Of a stretch of 64,000 bases of DNA, positions 53,290 through 62,999 are shown in pieces. The position numbers and the translations under genes are program-made. Origin of the DNA: Ktedonobacteria bacterium (GTDB lineage: Bacteria > Chloroflexota > Ktedonobacteria > Ktedonobacterales > JACDGC01); the NCBI GenBank assembly GCA_027459785.1, contig DAIDGU010000053.1:62001-126000 (forward strand), written 5' to 3'. Position 1 is the first letter of the stretch. Each line of letters starts with the position of its first letter. A model generated the notes under the pieces. It ran no database searches. It saw nothing but the letters and a program-made list of their open reading frames with translations, and was not told where the DNA came from.

Positions 53290-54378
53290 TCAGAAGCCGT
53301 AGGGATACGTGATCCATTGCAACGTGATCGCCTGATCACTGACTTGTGTAAAATCTAATTTTGCAAACCGGCCATCATTGCCCTTCAGGGCAATGATGGC
53401 CCCGGCCACCACTCCTAGTGGCGCACCATTGTGATCGGAAAAGGAGAGTGCTTGCACCTGATGGTAGGTCGCGGCGAAGTCGTTGCCCGGTAGCGGCGCG
53501 TACAGGGCGTTGTCCAGCAACTGCACCCCCGCCGCCCCGGCGAATTGCAGATCAGCGAGGTCACTTTGATCGCAACTGAACGTCGGTGTCGCTGCATCCA
53601 ACGTAAACGTGCCGCTGGTGAATGGGGTCAAAATAAGGTGGAGGGTATAGGTCGTCACATCCCCCGTTTGTTGAAGATTTTGCACCCCGACATACTGGAT
53701 GAAGATACCTTTACTTTGAGGATCTGGTGGTCCATAGGAGTAACGCCAGCAGGGCGAACCACAGGTAATCTCGGCTGGCAATGTCGGCGGTGGCAGCGCG
53801 GTCCAGCCGGCTCCCGTGAGATTTTGCCCCAGGGTCGCCATCGCGGTGATGGACGTGCTGGGGGTGCAGACGTTGAGCGCGCGTTGCTGAAACCCGTTCG
53901 CCTCGCTATCCGCCCCCGCGCTGCGGCTGAGCGAACCGGCGGGAAACAGCACGGTGACATGTCGGCTGCCGGTTGTTGCCGCACTCGCCTGGGCGAATGC
54001 GGGTAGCGCGGCACAATTTCCCACGGACAGAGGCGTCGCGGTAGAGACTGCGGCTGGCGTAGTCGGGGTGGTTATCGCCGGCGTACTCGTCGGCCTGGGT
54101 ACGCCAGCGGCGGTTGTAGTCTGCGAGGCTGTGGTTGGTTGGTGCTGCGCGAACAGCACACCAGCGAGAACCACCGCCAGGATGATACACGCTCCCAGCA
54201 AGAGCCATACTAGAGGCGCTGTGCGGCTTGGCGGTGGAGGCGGTGAGAATTGTGCTTGGCCCTGCTGACCTGGTGGCGGCTGAACACCGCCAAACCACGG
54301 CGTGGTCGGCTCATTATCCTGCATGCCTGGCCGCTGGGGCGGGTGCTGGTAGGGCTGTGTTTCATCCCCCGGTCGCAT
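53290..54378 (-). CDS. Single-pass surface protein (pair B, copy 2)
   Basis: 362 residues. ETQPYQHPPQRPG opening, helix at about 55-77, Thr/Pro linker, domain with CAALPAFAQA, LFPAGSLSRSAGADSEANGF, ITCGSPCWRY and the end ITLQWITYPYGF. The match with the previous gene in cysteines, ADSE motif and C-terminus shows tandem duplication. AGAGGAG precedes the ATG. Both could be membrane-tethered binding proteins. Confidence 0.7.
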   Translation of the reverse strand: MRPGDETQPYQHPPQRPGMQDNEPTTPWFGGVQPPPGQQGQAQFSPPPPPSRTAPLVWLLLGACIILAVVLAGVLFAQHQPTTASQTTTAAGVPRPTSTPAITTPTTPAAVSTATPLSVGNCAALPAFAQASAATTGSRHVTVLFPAGSLSRSAGADSEANGFQQRALNVCTPSTSITAMATLGQNLTGAGWTALPPPTLPAEITCGSPCWRYSYGPPDPQSKGIFIQYVGVQNLQQTGDVTTYTLHLILTPFTSGTFTLDAATPTFSCDQSDLADLQFAGAAGVQLLDNALYAPLPGNDFAATYHQVQALSFSDHNGAPLGVVAGAIIALKGNDGRFAKLDFTQVSDQAITLQWITYPYGF

Positions 54379-54535
54379 GTATATACTGCTCCTCTGGTAA
54401 TGACCTCACACACGGCGCTGGCGTGCGACCATTAGTATAGCATGCTTACGGAAGCGCCGCACCTATTTTCTGCTGCTTTGTACGCAGTTGTTCCAACGCC
54501 TCTTTTCTCGTTGCTCCCCAGTGGAAACAGAGGCG

Positions 54536-57097
54536 TCACCTCATCCTTTCCTGTGGGAAGGAATCAACCCTTTGCAGCTTTTCTCGAACCCGCGCATATT
54601 CGCTTGGTTTACGCCGTGCATCGATCGCGTGCAGGGCTTGGCGTCCAGCTTCACGTGCAGATTGCACATCACGGGTCCACGCGACAGCATCCTTTTCCAG
54701 ATAATGGCGCCACGCCCATGCCAAGTCTATATCCATGCGATCTTCAAAAGATATGGCTGCCCAAAATGGATCTCCCTCCACCAGAGCGCGATATTGCAAA
54801 AACAACTCCTCGCTATCCTCAAGGCGACCTTCAAACTGAGCAGCAATGCATAGTCCCCGCAAAACTTCTGGCTGAATCTTTTGTGCTGCCTCTTCAGTGA
54901 TAGTCGCTGCGACGAGATAGAATTGACGGTTCGCTTCGACCAAATAATCATGATTTTTGTTCGCGTCATCCTGATACTGGTAGAGGTACATCCAAGCTAG
55001 GTGATAGTGTGTTGTTGCTAAAATTACTTGCTCTTCTGCCCGATCAGTATGCAGACTGTTAATGATTGCTTGCAGCCAAATCTCAGCTTTTTTGTAGCCA
55101 GGCCGCCTATTTCGATGAGTGCATTCTGTGATCACGTTGCCCAACTTTAGCGTCGTTGCTGCCCACCTCAGGAGAGCGATGTCAGGTGCAATCATCTCCG
55201 CTAAAGGTAACAGTGCCTCCACCGCGAGAAGCAAATCTGTAGGTTGCCACTCTGCCCGCTGTTCATACCAGTGTCCGATGTGCGTTTGATTATTGATCCA
55301 ACGATCAGGCTCTTGCGCCGGATCAATCACAGACTGCGCTTGTTGTGTTGCAAAAAGGGCTGAATTCAAGCTTGTGAGTTCGCCATTCATCTCAAACATA
55401 ATACCATGCACTTCGCCCACGTGTTCTTGAATCATCCCATACTCTGTCGGAAACGCTTCAGGAGTAAACGTTTTTAACGCTATTTCATAATGCTCAATTG
55501 ATTGCTTATAATCTTCGATATCACGTCCACGTCGGCGAAAGGCATCGCCAAGTTCGCTTTCCCCTGCCGCTTGCTGGATCTCAAAACCTGTTGCTGGATA
55601 ATGTTGTAATGCAAGGGATAGTGTTTTGATAGCTGCTGTTTGGGCATCATCGTTGTTTTCCATATCGGTCAAGCCCTCACTGAGGGCGCAACCTAAACGG
55701 CGCAGACCTTCGGCCCACTGGTAGGTATCCTTGCTCTCATCCAAGCATGGAAAATTGCTTTTGACTAAGGCTGTGACTAAAGTCTCTGTGGCTTTATTTG
55801 ACTCTGCCAGCGTTGCGTGTGCATACCAATCACTGCAAGCATTACGATCTGCGATGATCTCGCTATCACAATCGGCTTCCACAAGCCACTTCGCCAGACG
55901 AAACATATCCTCATTGAATGCTGGCTGTCCTGGCACATAATGCAGATCACGTAGGCAGACCGTGAGATATTGTTGGATGGTAAGAGCCAAATTATTATTT
56001 TTCATAATGAGCCACCGATCAGCTAAAAGTTGCTCGATGCCCGCAATCCACGCTGCGTCATCTATGTCGAAAACCTCCTGAACAATACGCCGGATATAGG
56101 TATGTGGCCAGTGAATTCGATGCAAGGTGAATAGCAAGAATAGCACATGGAGTGTCTTTTGAGCTGCTGGCGGGAGTTGTTGCAGCGCCAGAGTTCTATC
56201 GCGCAAAGCAAGTAAAAGCGAACCGGGGCTGCCATCGAAGTTTGCTTCATCAAATAGCATATCAGAAGGTGCATGATCTTTGACCCAATGTATGAACGCA
56301 TCCCATTGAACTGTCGGTAACGGTTCTAATGCACAGATGATAGCGCCGCGCATTAGACCAGACAGCCTTAGCGCGAGAGCGGTATAGGTCGAGGCCGGGC
56401 AAGTTGCGACGACGATGGCAGAATGGGCGCTTTGGCGTAGGTTCATGACCAGACGTACCAGCTTGCGGGCATCATCCTCTGTTCCCGCCAGTTGGTCGAG
56501 GTCATCCAGCCAGATCACAAGGCGTTTTTGAGCAAAGGGTGTGAGATCATCTTCAAGTACATGAGCATCAAAAGCAACCAGTGTATGATATGGGAAAACT
56601 TTGCGAATCGCTTCCAACGCAGTGCGTGTTTTACCGATTCCAGGTTCACCGGTCAACACCAGAACACCGCCTTTTTTCGCTGTTTCTCCAAGCGAGGCGC
56701 AAATTGCGTTGAAGCCTGGCCAAACAAAGTAAGCGATAAAAATACTGCCGGGGTAACTCCATTCGGGGATATGAATATGACGTACTAGCATGCTACGCAC
56801 GCGGGTCATGAGTGCAATCGGATGTCCAATTGAATGGACGACCCAAAGCAAGGTTTCAAAGCAACCAAGGATCATAACGGGAAAAAGTAGATAGAGGGGA
56901 TCGGTCACGATTGCCTGGAAAATCCACCAGGAGCGGAGTTGCAAGAAGGCGACTGATCCTTCTTGCAAATAAATCGAAATCATAGATGGGACATTACTCA
57001 AAACGATGGATACCAGCAAGGAAAGCAGTACCAACAATTGATGGTGGTACACATAATCGATCCTTTTGGCAAGCATACGTTGCTGTGATGATAACAT
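54536..57097 (-). CDS. Membrane-anchored P-loop NTPase with helical C-terminus (cassette 2 effector)
   Basis: 853 residues. Hydrophobic N-terminus (about 20-35, 58-90, 117-133) then Walker A VLTGEPGIGKTRTALEA (GEPGIGKT at 150-157), Walker B RLVIWLDDLDQLAG (192-205) and a STAND/KAP-like ATPase core, followed by a long helical C-terminus with TPR-like spacing (LGDAFRRRGRDIEDYKQSIE, HYLEKDAVAWTRDVQSAREA). ATG 57097 is preceded by AAAGGA at about 11 nt. The gene is AT-richer than its neighbours, which suggests acquisition. Lies on one strand with the sigma-like, partner and unknown genes. Confidence 0.75.
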   Translation of the reverse strand: MLSSQQRMLAKRIDYVYHHQLLVLLSLLVSIVLSNVPSMISIYLQEGSVAFLQLRSWWIFQAIVTDPLYLLFPVMILGCFETLLWVVHSIGHPIALMTRVRSMLVRHIHIPEWSYPGSIFIAYFVWPGFNAICASLGETAKKGGVLVLTGEPGIGKTRTALEAIRKVFPYHTLVAFDAHVLEDDLTPFAQKRLVIWLDDLDQLAGTEDDARKLVRLVMNLRQSAHSAIVVATCPASTYTALALRLSGLMRGAIICALEPLPTVQWDAFIHWVKDHAPSDMLFDEANFDGSPGSLLLALRDRTLALQQLPPAAQKTLHVLFLLFTLHRIHWPHTYIRRIVQEVFDIDDAAWIAGIEQLLADRWLIMKNNNLALTIQQYLTVCLRDLHYVPGQPAFNEDMFRLAKWLVEADCDSEIIADRNACSDWYAHATLAESNKATETLVTALVKSNFPCLDESKDTYQWAEGLRRLGCALSEGLTDMENNDDAQTAAIKTLSLALQHYPATGFEIQQAAGESELGDAFRRRGRDIEDYKQSIEHYEIALKTFTPEAFPTEYGMIQEHVGEVHGIMFEMNGELTSLNSALFATQQAQSVIDPAQEPDRWINNQTHIGHWYEQRAEWQPTDLLLAVEALLPLAEMIAPDIALLRWAATTLKLGNVITECTHRNRRPGYKKAEIWLQAIINSLHTDRAEEQVILATTHYHLAWMYLYQYQDDANKNHDYLVEANRQFYLVAATITEEAAQKIQPEVLRGLCIAAQFEGRLEDSEELFLQYRALVEGDPFWAAISFEDRMDIDLAWAWRHYLEKDAVAWTRDVQSAREAGRQALHAIDARRKPSEYARVREKLQRVDSFPQERMR

Positions 57098-57221
57098 AGC
57101 GGTGTGGTTCCTTTCCAACGTGCTAAAACAGGTCAGGCGGCTTTGATGCCATCGAGATGATGAATCCCTGCCGCACAAAACCAGCTTCAAAGGGCGATGA
57201 AATCGCGGCGAAAACCTTCAC

Positions 57222-58034
57222 CTACGCCGAAGGTGCTTCGCCTTCAGGGGTTTGGGGAGTAACGGTTGCTATCAGGCTGTTGCCTTCTTGCCAATAATCG
57301 AAGTAGAGGCACAAGTGGTCGGGCCGGTGAGAATTCGTGCGCAAGTAAGCTTTCCGTGAACAGCGCCAGTACGTCGTGGTGATCTGCTTTTGCGCATCTT
57401 GGCGATGTTCAACCAGATACATCGTGGGCCACAATTTTTGCTGTAGATTGAAGAGGGTTTCAGCGAACTGTAGGGGTGCCTTAAGCACATGGATGTTGAA
57501 TGCTCTGCGTCGTATCCCATTGGGAAGTGAGGATAATTCAACCACTTCGCTATAGCTCTGGGGGATGAGCAGCCATGTTGCCGTCTCTTCTGGGATGAGG
57601 AGATTGGCGAAAAGGAGTTGGTACTGATACAGCGGATCGAGTGGCACCACGAAAACACCGCTGCTATCCGCAGGCAAATAGTGTGGGGCAAAAGCGGCAA
57701 ATTCACCGCGATCCCGAAGCATATCGTAGGCACGATCCAGAGCTTGATGGATAGCCGCGGTGAGTTCTCGTGCTGGCAAGGGTTGTTGGATCGTCTGCTG
57801 TAGTGCAAGGAGTGCCTGGCGGAGCGCTTCCGCCTGCGCTTCGCTCTGCGTCTGATGTACTGCCAACAGTTGCTGCACGTTTGCCATTACTGTCAAGAGT
57901 TCCTCGACTTGCGGGGTGGCCGTAGCATTCACCGGCGTACTCTGTATAAAGGCTTGTTGCAGCAGGGCTTCGATTCGCGTGAAAGCCGCTTCCTGATCGA
58001 ATGGAAGCGCCTTGTGTTGCCAAAACCAGGGCAT
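57222..58034 (-). CDS. Hypothetical protein of cassette 2
   Basis: 270 residues. Coiled-coil N-terminal half (about 15-100: Gln/Ala-rich, LLTVMANVQQLLAVHQTQSE), then a beta-rich C-terminal domain (SSGVFVVPLDPLYQYQLLFA, SSLPNGIRRRAFNIHVLKAP). AAAGGA lies 9 nt before the ATG, and it follows the partner gene by 5 bp, so it is co-transcribed with sigma and partner. Family not recognised. Could sense or dock to the NTPase 124 bp downstream. Confidence 0.6.
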   Translation of the reverse strand: MPWFWQHKALPFDQEAAFTRIEALLQQAFIQSTPVNATATPQVEELLTVMANVQQLLAVHQTQSEAQAEALRQALLALQQTIQQPLPARELTAAIHQALDRAYDMLRDRGEFAAFAPHYLPADSSGVFVVPLDPLYQYQLLFANLLIPEETATWLLIPQSYSEVVELSSLPNGIRRRAFNIHVLKAPLQFAETLFNLQQKLWPTMYLVEHRQDAQKQITTTYWRCSRKAYLRTNSHRPDHLCLYFDYWQEGNSLIATVTPQTPEGEAPSA

Positions 58035-58039
58035 AGCAA

Positions 58040-58468
58040 TTATTCCTTTCCAAAAATCAAAAGATCCGTGATGGGGTTCGTGCTGTCTTCTAGTTCCGTG
58101 ACGAGGGCCATCGCATCATGCATCACCGTCAGATGAGGATTGCTCTGGTTGTGCTGGCGAATCTGATCGATGAACCAGCGCACAATGGCCGTCACTTTGC
58201 CAGACGTTATCTCAATCGGCAGGAAAAGACCCGCTTCCCATTGCCCAAGCGTGGGAGCATCTACCTGACCATCGGCCACTGGAATGACTAGGGGGGAATG
58301 TTCCAGGCATTGACGCGCCGCCTGGAGCAGCATGCCCAGGACGGATGCCCGTGCGAATAGTTCTTCCAGTTCCTGCCGTTCCTGGGAACTGGCTTGTGTT
58401 AAAAGCCTTGCGCGATGCAGCATGCGTTGCTGGGTGGTCAAACCATTGTTTGTCGTAATGTTATCCAT
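58040..58468 (-). CDS. Small partner protein of the sigma factor (cassette 2)
   Basis: 142 residues, helical: MLHRARLLTQASSQERQELE, LGMLLQAARQCLEHSPLVIP, LGQWEAGLFLPIEITSGKVT, AIVRWFIDQI. It is a paralogue of the product at 41281-41670 (L-R/Q-xAR-xxLE, W-E-xGL-LP-E--xGxV, final helix). GAGGAG lies 4 nt before ATG 58468, and it overlaps the sigma stop by 8 nt. The coupling suggests it binds or controls the sigma factor. Confidence 0.68.
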   Translation of the reverse strand: MDNITTNNGLTTQQRMLHRARLLTQASSQERQELEELFARASVLGMLLQAARQCLEHSPLVIPVADGQVDAPTLGQWEAGLFLPIEITSGKVTAIVRWFIDQIRQHNQSNPHLTVMHDAMALVTELEDSTNPITDLLIFGKE

Positions 58469-59045
58469 GATACTCCTCACTGACCGCCAGAGCAACATAA
58501 CGCTCCCGGCAGGCGGTCAATAGTTTTTTGTACGAGCGGCGCACACTGCTGACGCTGATCTGGAGTTCCTGAGCGATAGCAGGAAATGAATATTCCTCCA
58601 GCAGTAATTGCAGCAGGCGTTGCTCTTCATCGCTTGGGGCCAGGGCAGCTATCTGTTCAGCAAAATCGGTTGCCGCTTCCCAAGCAGCGATGGGGTCGGC
58701 GGCGAGGGCAACGTCCAAATCAGCAGGCCAATCACATTCATGGTGGGTTCGCGCCTGGTTGTTACGCTGCCATTCGTGGATGACGTACTTTGCAACCGCC
58801 AAAACATAAGCGGTAACGGGATGGCCTTGATGATGATAGTGGCCGTGTAAGACACTGGCACAGACGCGCATCCACGTCTCGTTGACAATATCCTCCGCTT
58901 CGGCTACCGCGCCACGGGCGCGTACAAAGCCAATGAGCGAGCTGGTCGCTGTTGTCACCAGGCGATCAAGCGCCTGCTCGCGGAGTGTCAAGGGTTGAGC
59001 AGCATCGAGTTGGGCTGAAAGGTGCAGTCCGTCCAGCATGATCAT
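58461..59045 (-). CDS. ECF-like sigma factor (cassette 2)
   Basis: 194 residues. Region 2: EAEDIVNETWMRVCASVLHG and HPVTAYVLAVAKYVIHEWQR; region 4: LLLEEYSFPAIAQELQISVS followed by SVRRSYKKLL. A cleaner ECF than cassette 1. No zinc-finger anti-sigma is adjacent; the small partner takes that place. Divergent from the DinD/BRO-like gene across a 386-bp gap. Confidence 0.85.
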   Translation of the reverse strand: MIMLDGLHLSAQLDAAQPLTLREQALDRLVTTATSSLIGFVRARGAVAEAEDIVNETWMRVCASVLHGHYHHQGHPVTAYVLAVAKYVIHEWQRNNQARTHHECDWPADLDVALAADPIAAWEAATDFAEQIAALAPSDEEQRLLQLLLEEYSFPAIAQELQISVSSVRRSYKKLLTACRERYVALAVSEEYHG

Positions 59046-59431
59046 CTCCCTGGCAGGAGCAACGGGGCAGCACCCACGCCGTTAAGGTGACAGCCCATCC
59101 CCTGTATGGAAGATATGCAAAAGCACAGGACAACAATGCCAGCTTCTTAATCAAAGGCGAGAGGTGCAGCCCAAGCAACAACATAACGGTATTGGCTAAT
59201 CGGTTCACATTTGGCATAACTACTCGAGTGATGTCCCCTTGCTGTTGGAGAAAGTAACTGCGTAGGTACGCATAGCCACAATAAACCCCCAACTGAAGTT
59301 CTCAGTCCTAGAGGTTGGACAGCAGGAGTAAGGCGTGGTATCACCTTATAAGAAGGTTTGTGCAAAACAGGCGTCCAACCAGAAGGGTAATCCCTACTTG
59401 AAGGAAATGGCTAGAAGAGGAGAAGGTAACA
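59046..59431. other. Intergenic gap between sigma factor and DinD/BRO-like gene
   Basis: 386 bp with no gene I can support. It must hold the promoters for the two divergent genes. A small inverted repeat ACTGA-AGTTC-TCAGT lies near 59293-59308. No consensus -35/-10 pair stood out. Confidence 0.3.
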
Positions 59432-60376
59432 ATGGAAGAAATGGGTGATTTGAATTTGACCATGGCACTGTTTGAGAATTTCACCATTCGCCGGACATGG
59501 CATGCAGGCAGATGGTTCTTTAGTGTGGTAGATATTATGGCCCCTCTCTCAGGTTCATCGAACCCACGACGGTACTGGACAGACTTAAAGCGAAGGCTCA
59601 AAGAAAAAGAAAAGCTGGATGTCAATGAATCAATCGTCCAAAGCTTAGCGCTGCCTGACGCCGATGGACGCATGCGTAAGACGGATTGTGCAGACATGGA
59701 AGGCATTCTCCGCCTGATTCAATCTGTTCCGTCACCCAATGCTGAACCGCTGAAACAATGGTTGGCACAAGTAGGCGCTGAAACACTGGAAGATAAGGAC
59801 ACTGACGCCTATATACTGCGCACGCGGCACAGATTAAAGCTGCACCTCCTTGATACTGCTCTGATGGAACTGGTTGCGTTTCGGGGTATCATCACCCCTG
59901 AGCAAAAACAGGCGTTACGCGATGCCAATTACGCCGGGCTGTATGGCTTGTCAGGTGAACAAGCATTAGTACGAATGCGACGGCTGCCTTTTGCGGCTGA
60001 GCCGGAAGAGTTCATGGGAACGCCGGAATACATCGCGAACGAGTTTCAGCGGTCCCAAACCGCCGAAGTGATTAAGAACCGCAATGTTCAAGGCGAGGAA
60101 GCGATTTTGCATGTCGCCGAGGATGTCGGCGTGCAGATCCGCCTCACCATCGAACGTATTGGTGGAACGATGCCGGAAAACATGACTATCTATCGAAGGC
60201 TGGCACGCGGCGAATGGATGACGCCCGAACTCCTGCATAGTGTTAGTTTCGATTGGAACGAGGAAGCAGAAGAAGTGGAAGATCGGGTCATTCCGATTTA
60301 TGAGCTAGTGGAAGGTGAAAGTGAACCACAGCTTATAGAGGAGCGCCACATTAACCCTAAACCAGAGGACCAGTGA
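59432..60376 (+). CDS. BRO-N/DinD-like protein
   Basis: 314 residues. Residues about 12-115 are a BRO/antirepressor N-domain as in DinD: FTIRRTWHAGRWFFSVVDIM, NPRRYWTDLKRRLKEKEKLD, TDCADMEGILRLIQSVPSPN, AEPLKQWLAQVG. The later part (YIANEFQRSQTAEVIKNRNV, HVAEDVGVQIRLTIERIGGT, MPENMTIYRR) matches the DinD C-terminal pattern also seen in the short product at 10574. GAGGAG precedes the ATG. Usually damage- or phage-associated; here next to a sigma cassette. Confidence 0.85.
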   Translation: MEEMGDLNLTMALFENFTIRRTWHAGRWFFSVVDIMAPLSGSSNPRRYWTDLKRRLKEKEKLDVNESIVQSLALPDADGRMRKTDCADMEGILRLIQSVPSPNAEPLKQWLAQVGAETLEDKDTDAYILRTRHRLKLHLLDTALMELVAFRGIITPEQKQALRDANYAGLYGLSGEQALVRMRRLPFAAEPEEFMGTPEYIANEFQRSQTAEVIKNRNVQGEEAILHVAEDVGVQIRLTIERIGGTMPENMTIYRRLARGEWMTPELLHSVSFDWNEEAEEVEDRVIPIYELVEGESEPQLIEERHINPKPEDQ

Positions 60377-60480
60377 GATATGTACGCAATTTGCGTACAT
60401 TGAGGAGAATGCAGGGGCGGCAACCCGTTCAACGAGATCTATTCAGCTTTCTCATCAATAATAGGGGCGGATGAGGACGA

Positions 60481-62985
60481 TCACGCACGCTCATCAGGAA
60501 AAGCACGTTCGCTCGTGTGCTGCAACGGCAGGCGAAGCGTAAAAATAGCACCTGAACCTTCGGGAACATTGGCCACCGTCACCGTTCCCCCTAAACGTTC
60601 GGCCAGGCTGCGAACGAGGCTTAGCCCCAATCCAGTACCTCGTGTGCCACGATCGATTTCACGTTCCAGTCGCGTAAATTGCTCAAAGATGCGCTGCTGA
60701 TCTTGGGATGGGATACCTGGTCCCTCATCGCGCACACTGAGGGTAAAGTGGCCATCGGCGATGGTATACTGAAGGGTAATCGGGGTGGTAGGCGGTGAAT
60801 ATTTCACAGCGTTGCTGAGCAGATTGCGCATGATCTGCTCTATCATCTGGCGATCGGTCAGGATGCGCACCTCAGTTGCGCCAAAAACCTGGAACCGCTC
60901 ATGGCGCAGGGATGTTTCGGTTGAGATAAACATGCCCACGACCAGGTCCACCAATTCGGCAATCACCACTTCCTCCCAATGGACATCGGGATACCGCCCT
61001 AGTTCATATGTTTGTAGCATCAAGCGCATCATGGCTCCTAACGATTGTCCCTGCGTCGCTATTTGTTGCACGAACCGTCGAATGGTAGCGGGTTGTGCTT
61101 GCCACTCCTGATCGGTCATCTCTGCCAGTAAATCCGCATAGCCGACCATGCTGGCAAGTGGTGTTCGTAGCTCGTGGTGAATCGTTGCAACGATCTCGTC
61201 TTTGAAGCGCGCCATGTCTTCTTGTTGGGTTAATGCTGCGCGCAGCTCTTCGACCTTGCGCGAGTAATCGAGTGCGAGCGCGAAACGGTTCGTAAAACGT
61301 ACCAACCACTCCCGATCTGCACGACCGTAGGGCAAGCCATCACTGCGCTCTCCAAGTGCGACAATAGCTACCAGACGCTCAGGTGTTTGCACGGGAACCA
61401 GCAAGGACCACCCAAATTGCTCATCATGACAACGCGGCTCAACTTGCCAATCAGCAAGGGTACGCGGTGAAAACGTGATCGAACGCGGAGATAATCGCAC
61501 CTCGCCTGCCAGCACAGTGAAGGCGTGATCATCGCGTCGATACACCGCTAAATGCTCTGTGGGGATGGCGTGGACAATGGCCAGGAGCATTTCCTGGCCG
61601 ACGACTTGTGGATCGGTCACCGCGATCTGAGCATGCGCGTTTTCTTGCAATAAGCGTCGATAGAGACCTACCTGCGTAAAAAGCTTTTGCTCAACGAACC
61701 ATTGTAGCGCCATCCAATTGGGTGGCCCCAGCAGTAGGATGCTCCACATGAGGCAGAACCCCAGCAACTCTGTATCGGGAGGCACACCGGGAAATTGCCA
61801 TTTGACGAGCGCCAGACCCGCGCCAGCAAGGGCGAATGATAGAAAAAAATAAATGGCGGGAATGATACTCTTGTAGATAAAAGTATCAAACGCGAGCAGT
61901 TGTCGCCGCAGCAAAACATACGCCAGTGCAAGCAATAAGATAATGACAGGGGTAACTATGAGTAAGGCAGAAACAACACTAATATCAATGTTAAAAAAAT
62001 TAATTAAAATATAGAAGATTGAAAACGGGCCTAGAGCGATGAAAACAACAACGAACAGAAGTCGTGCTGTTTCATGATAAGATGACTTTGAACCAGCCAG
62101 ATTTCCAAGAGCAACCGCCAGGAGAATCGAAAGAAAATAAATCGAATAAATTTGATTAGATAAAGCAAACCAATTGCTATGTTGAAAAGGGGCAATACAT
62201 GCCAGAATAAATTCGCACGCTGTAAGAATGTCACATGTCGTTAGCACAACAAGCCATACCCACACTAACCATCGCTGGAAAGGTCGCCGGGCCAAAGGTA
62301 ACACAAGCAGCACAATAAAAAGCCCTGCCAGGGAAGGAATCGTGACAAGCGGCGCTACCAGACTAAGTAGCAAAGCACTAGGGATTTGCGTGAGCGATGT
62401 TGGGATAAAACTTAGGGTCATGCCTGCGCTGCTGAGGAAGATCACTGTTAGCCAACCCGCAAGATCAAGTCGCGCATGAAGTAATACAATGAATGCCAAC
62501 AGACAACTGAGGAGAGCGATGCTCAAATCAATCAAGGTGACAAAAAATGGGACACTAGGCAACGTTGCCGTAAATTGAGATGACTGAAGGCATTCTCCAT
62601 CTGGTGAAGTAAGTACCACCATTTGCGCGGTATCGATTTGTTGTGCTGGTGTGGTCGCAGTTACGTCATTTAAGGTTGTTGATTGAGATGTGCGAAAGGC
62701 GCACACAGCATGGTTGACAAAATAAGAATAAGCATTTTTGTTATATTCGGCAGCAGCACTTGGATAAAGGATATCCCGAATTTGCCAGGAATAGATGAAT
62801 GAACATGCTTCTTCCTGTAGACAGATCTGTTGGGCCTGCGGCTCCTGCCCTCCAAAGACGAATCCCCAGCGAGGGGTACCATTGATGTACAAAATAATGC
62901 CAAATAGGAGTACCAAAAGCTCGATACTCCCCAAAAACACTGCGCTTGGAAGACGACGTTGCCAGGTCGTCACCGGACGTTGCAT
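60481..62985 (-). CDS. Membrane sensor histidine kinase with GAF-like domain
   Basis: 834 residues. N-terminal helix, an outside segment (about 40-145), about ten helices (150-420), a GAF-like region (about 455-570), HisKA with EIVATIHHELRTPLASMVGY (phospho-His about 600) and HATPase_c with NLLSNAVKYSPPTTPI (N box), RDEGPGIPSQDQQRIFEQF (G1) and GTGLGLSLVRSLAE (G2). The N-terminal half is AT-rich relative to the catalytic half. ATG 62985 follows AAAGG; an in-frame GTG at 63003 overlaps the regulator gene. Partner: receiver at 63000. Confidence 0.92.
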   Translation of the reverse strand: MQRPVTTWQRRLPSAVFLGSIELLVLLFGIILYINGTPRWGFVFGGQEPQAQQICLQEEACSFIYSWQIRDILYPSAAAEYNKNAYSYFVNHAVCAFRTSQSTTLNDVTATTPAQQIDTAQMVVLTSPDGECLQSSQFTATLPSVPFFVTLIDLSIALLSCLLAFIVLLHARLDLAGWLTVIFLSSAGMTLSFIPTSLTQIPSALLLSLVAPLVTIPSLAGLFIVLLVLPLARRPFQRWLVWVWLVVLTTCDILTACEFILACIAPFQHSNWFALSNQIYSIYFLSILLAVALGNLAGSKSSYHETARLLFVVVFIALGPFSIFYILINFFNIDISVVSALLIVTPVIILLLALAYVLLRRQLLAFDTFIYKSIIPAIYFFLSFALAGAGLALVKWQFPGVPPDTELLGFCLMWSILLLGPPNWMALQWFVEQKLFTQVGLYRRLLQENAHAQIAVTDPQVVGQEMLLAIVHAIPTEHLAVYRRDDHAFTVLAGEVRLSPRSITFSPRTLADWQVEPRCHDEQFGWSLLVPVQTPERLVAIVALGERSDGLPYGRADREWLVRFTNRFALALDYSRKVEELRAALTQQEDMARFKDEIVATIHHELRTPLASMVGYADLLAEMTDQEWQAQPATIRRFVQQIATQGQSLGAMMRLMLQTYELGRYPDVHWEEVVIAELVDLVVGMFISTETSLRHERFQVFGATEVRILTDRQMIEQIMRNLLSNAVKYSPPTTPITLQYTIADGHFTLSVRDEGPGIPSQDQQRIFEQFTRLEREIDRGTRGTGLGLSLVRSLAERLGGTVTVANVPEGSGAIFTLRLPLQHTSERAFPDERA

Positions 62986-62999
62986 TACTGATCGACCTT

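Noticed and set aside
52284-53396. Palindrome ATTGCCCTTCAGGGCAAT repeated in two neighbouring genes
   Set aside because: It encodes the same Ile-Ala-Leu-Lys-Gly-Asn in two paralogues, so the repeat follows from duplication.
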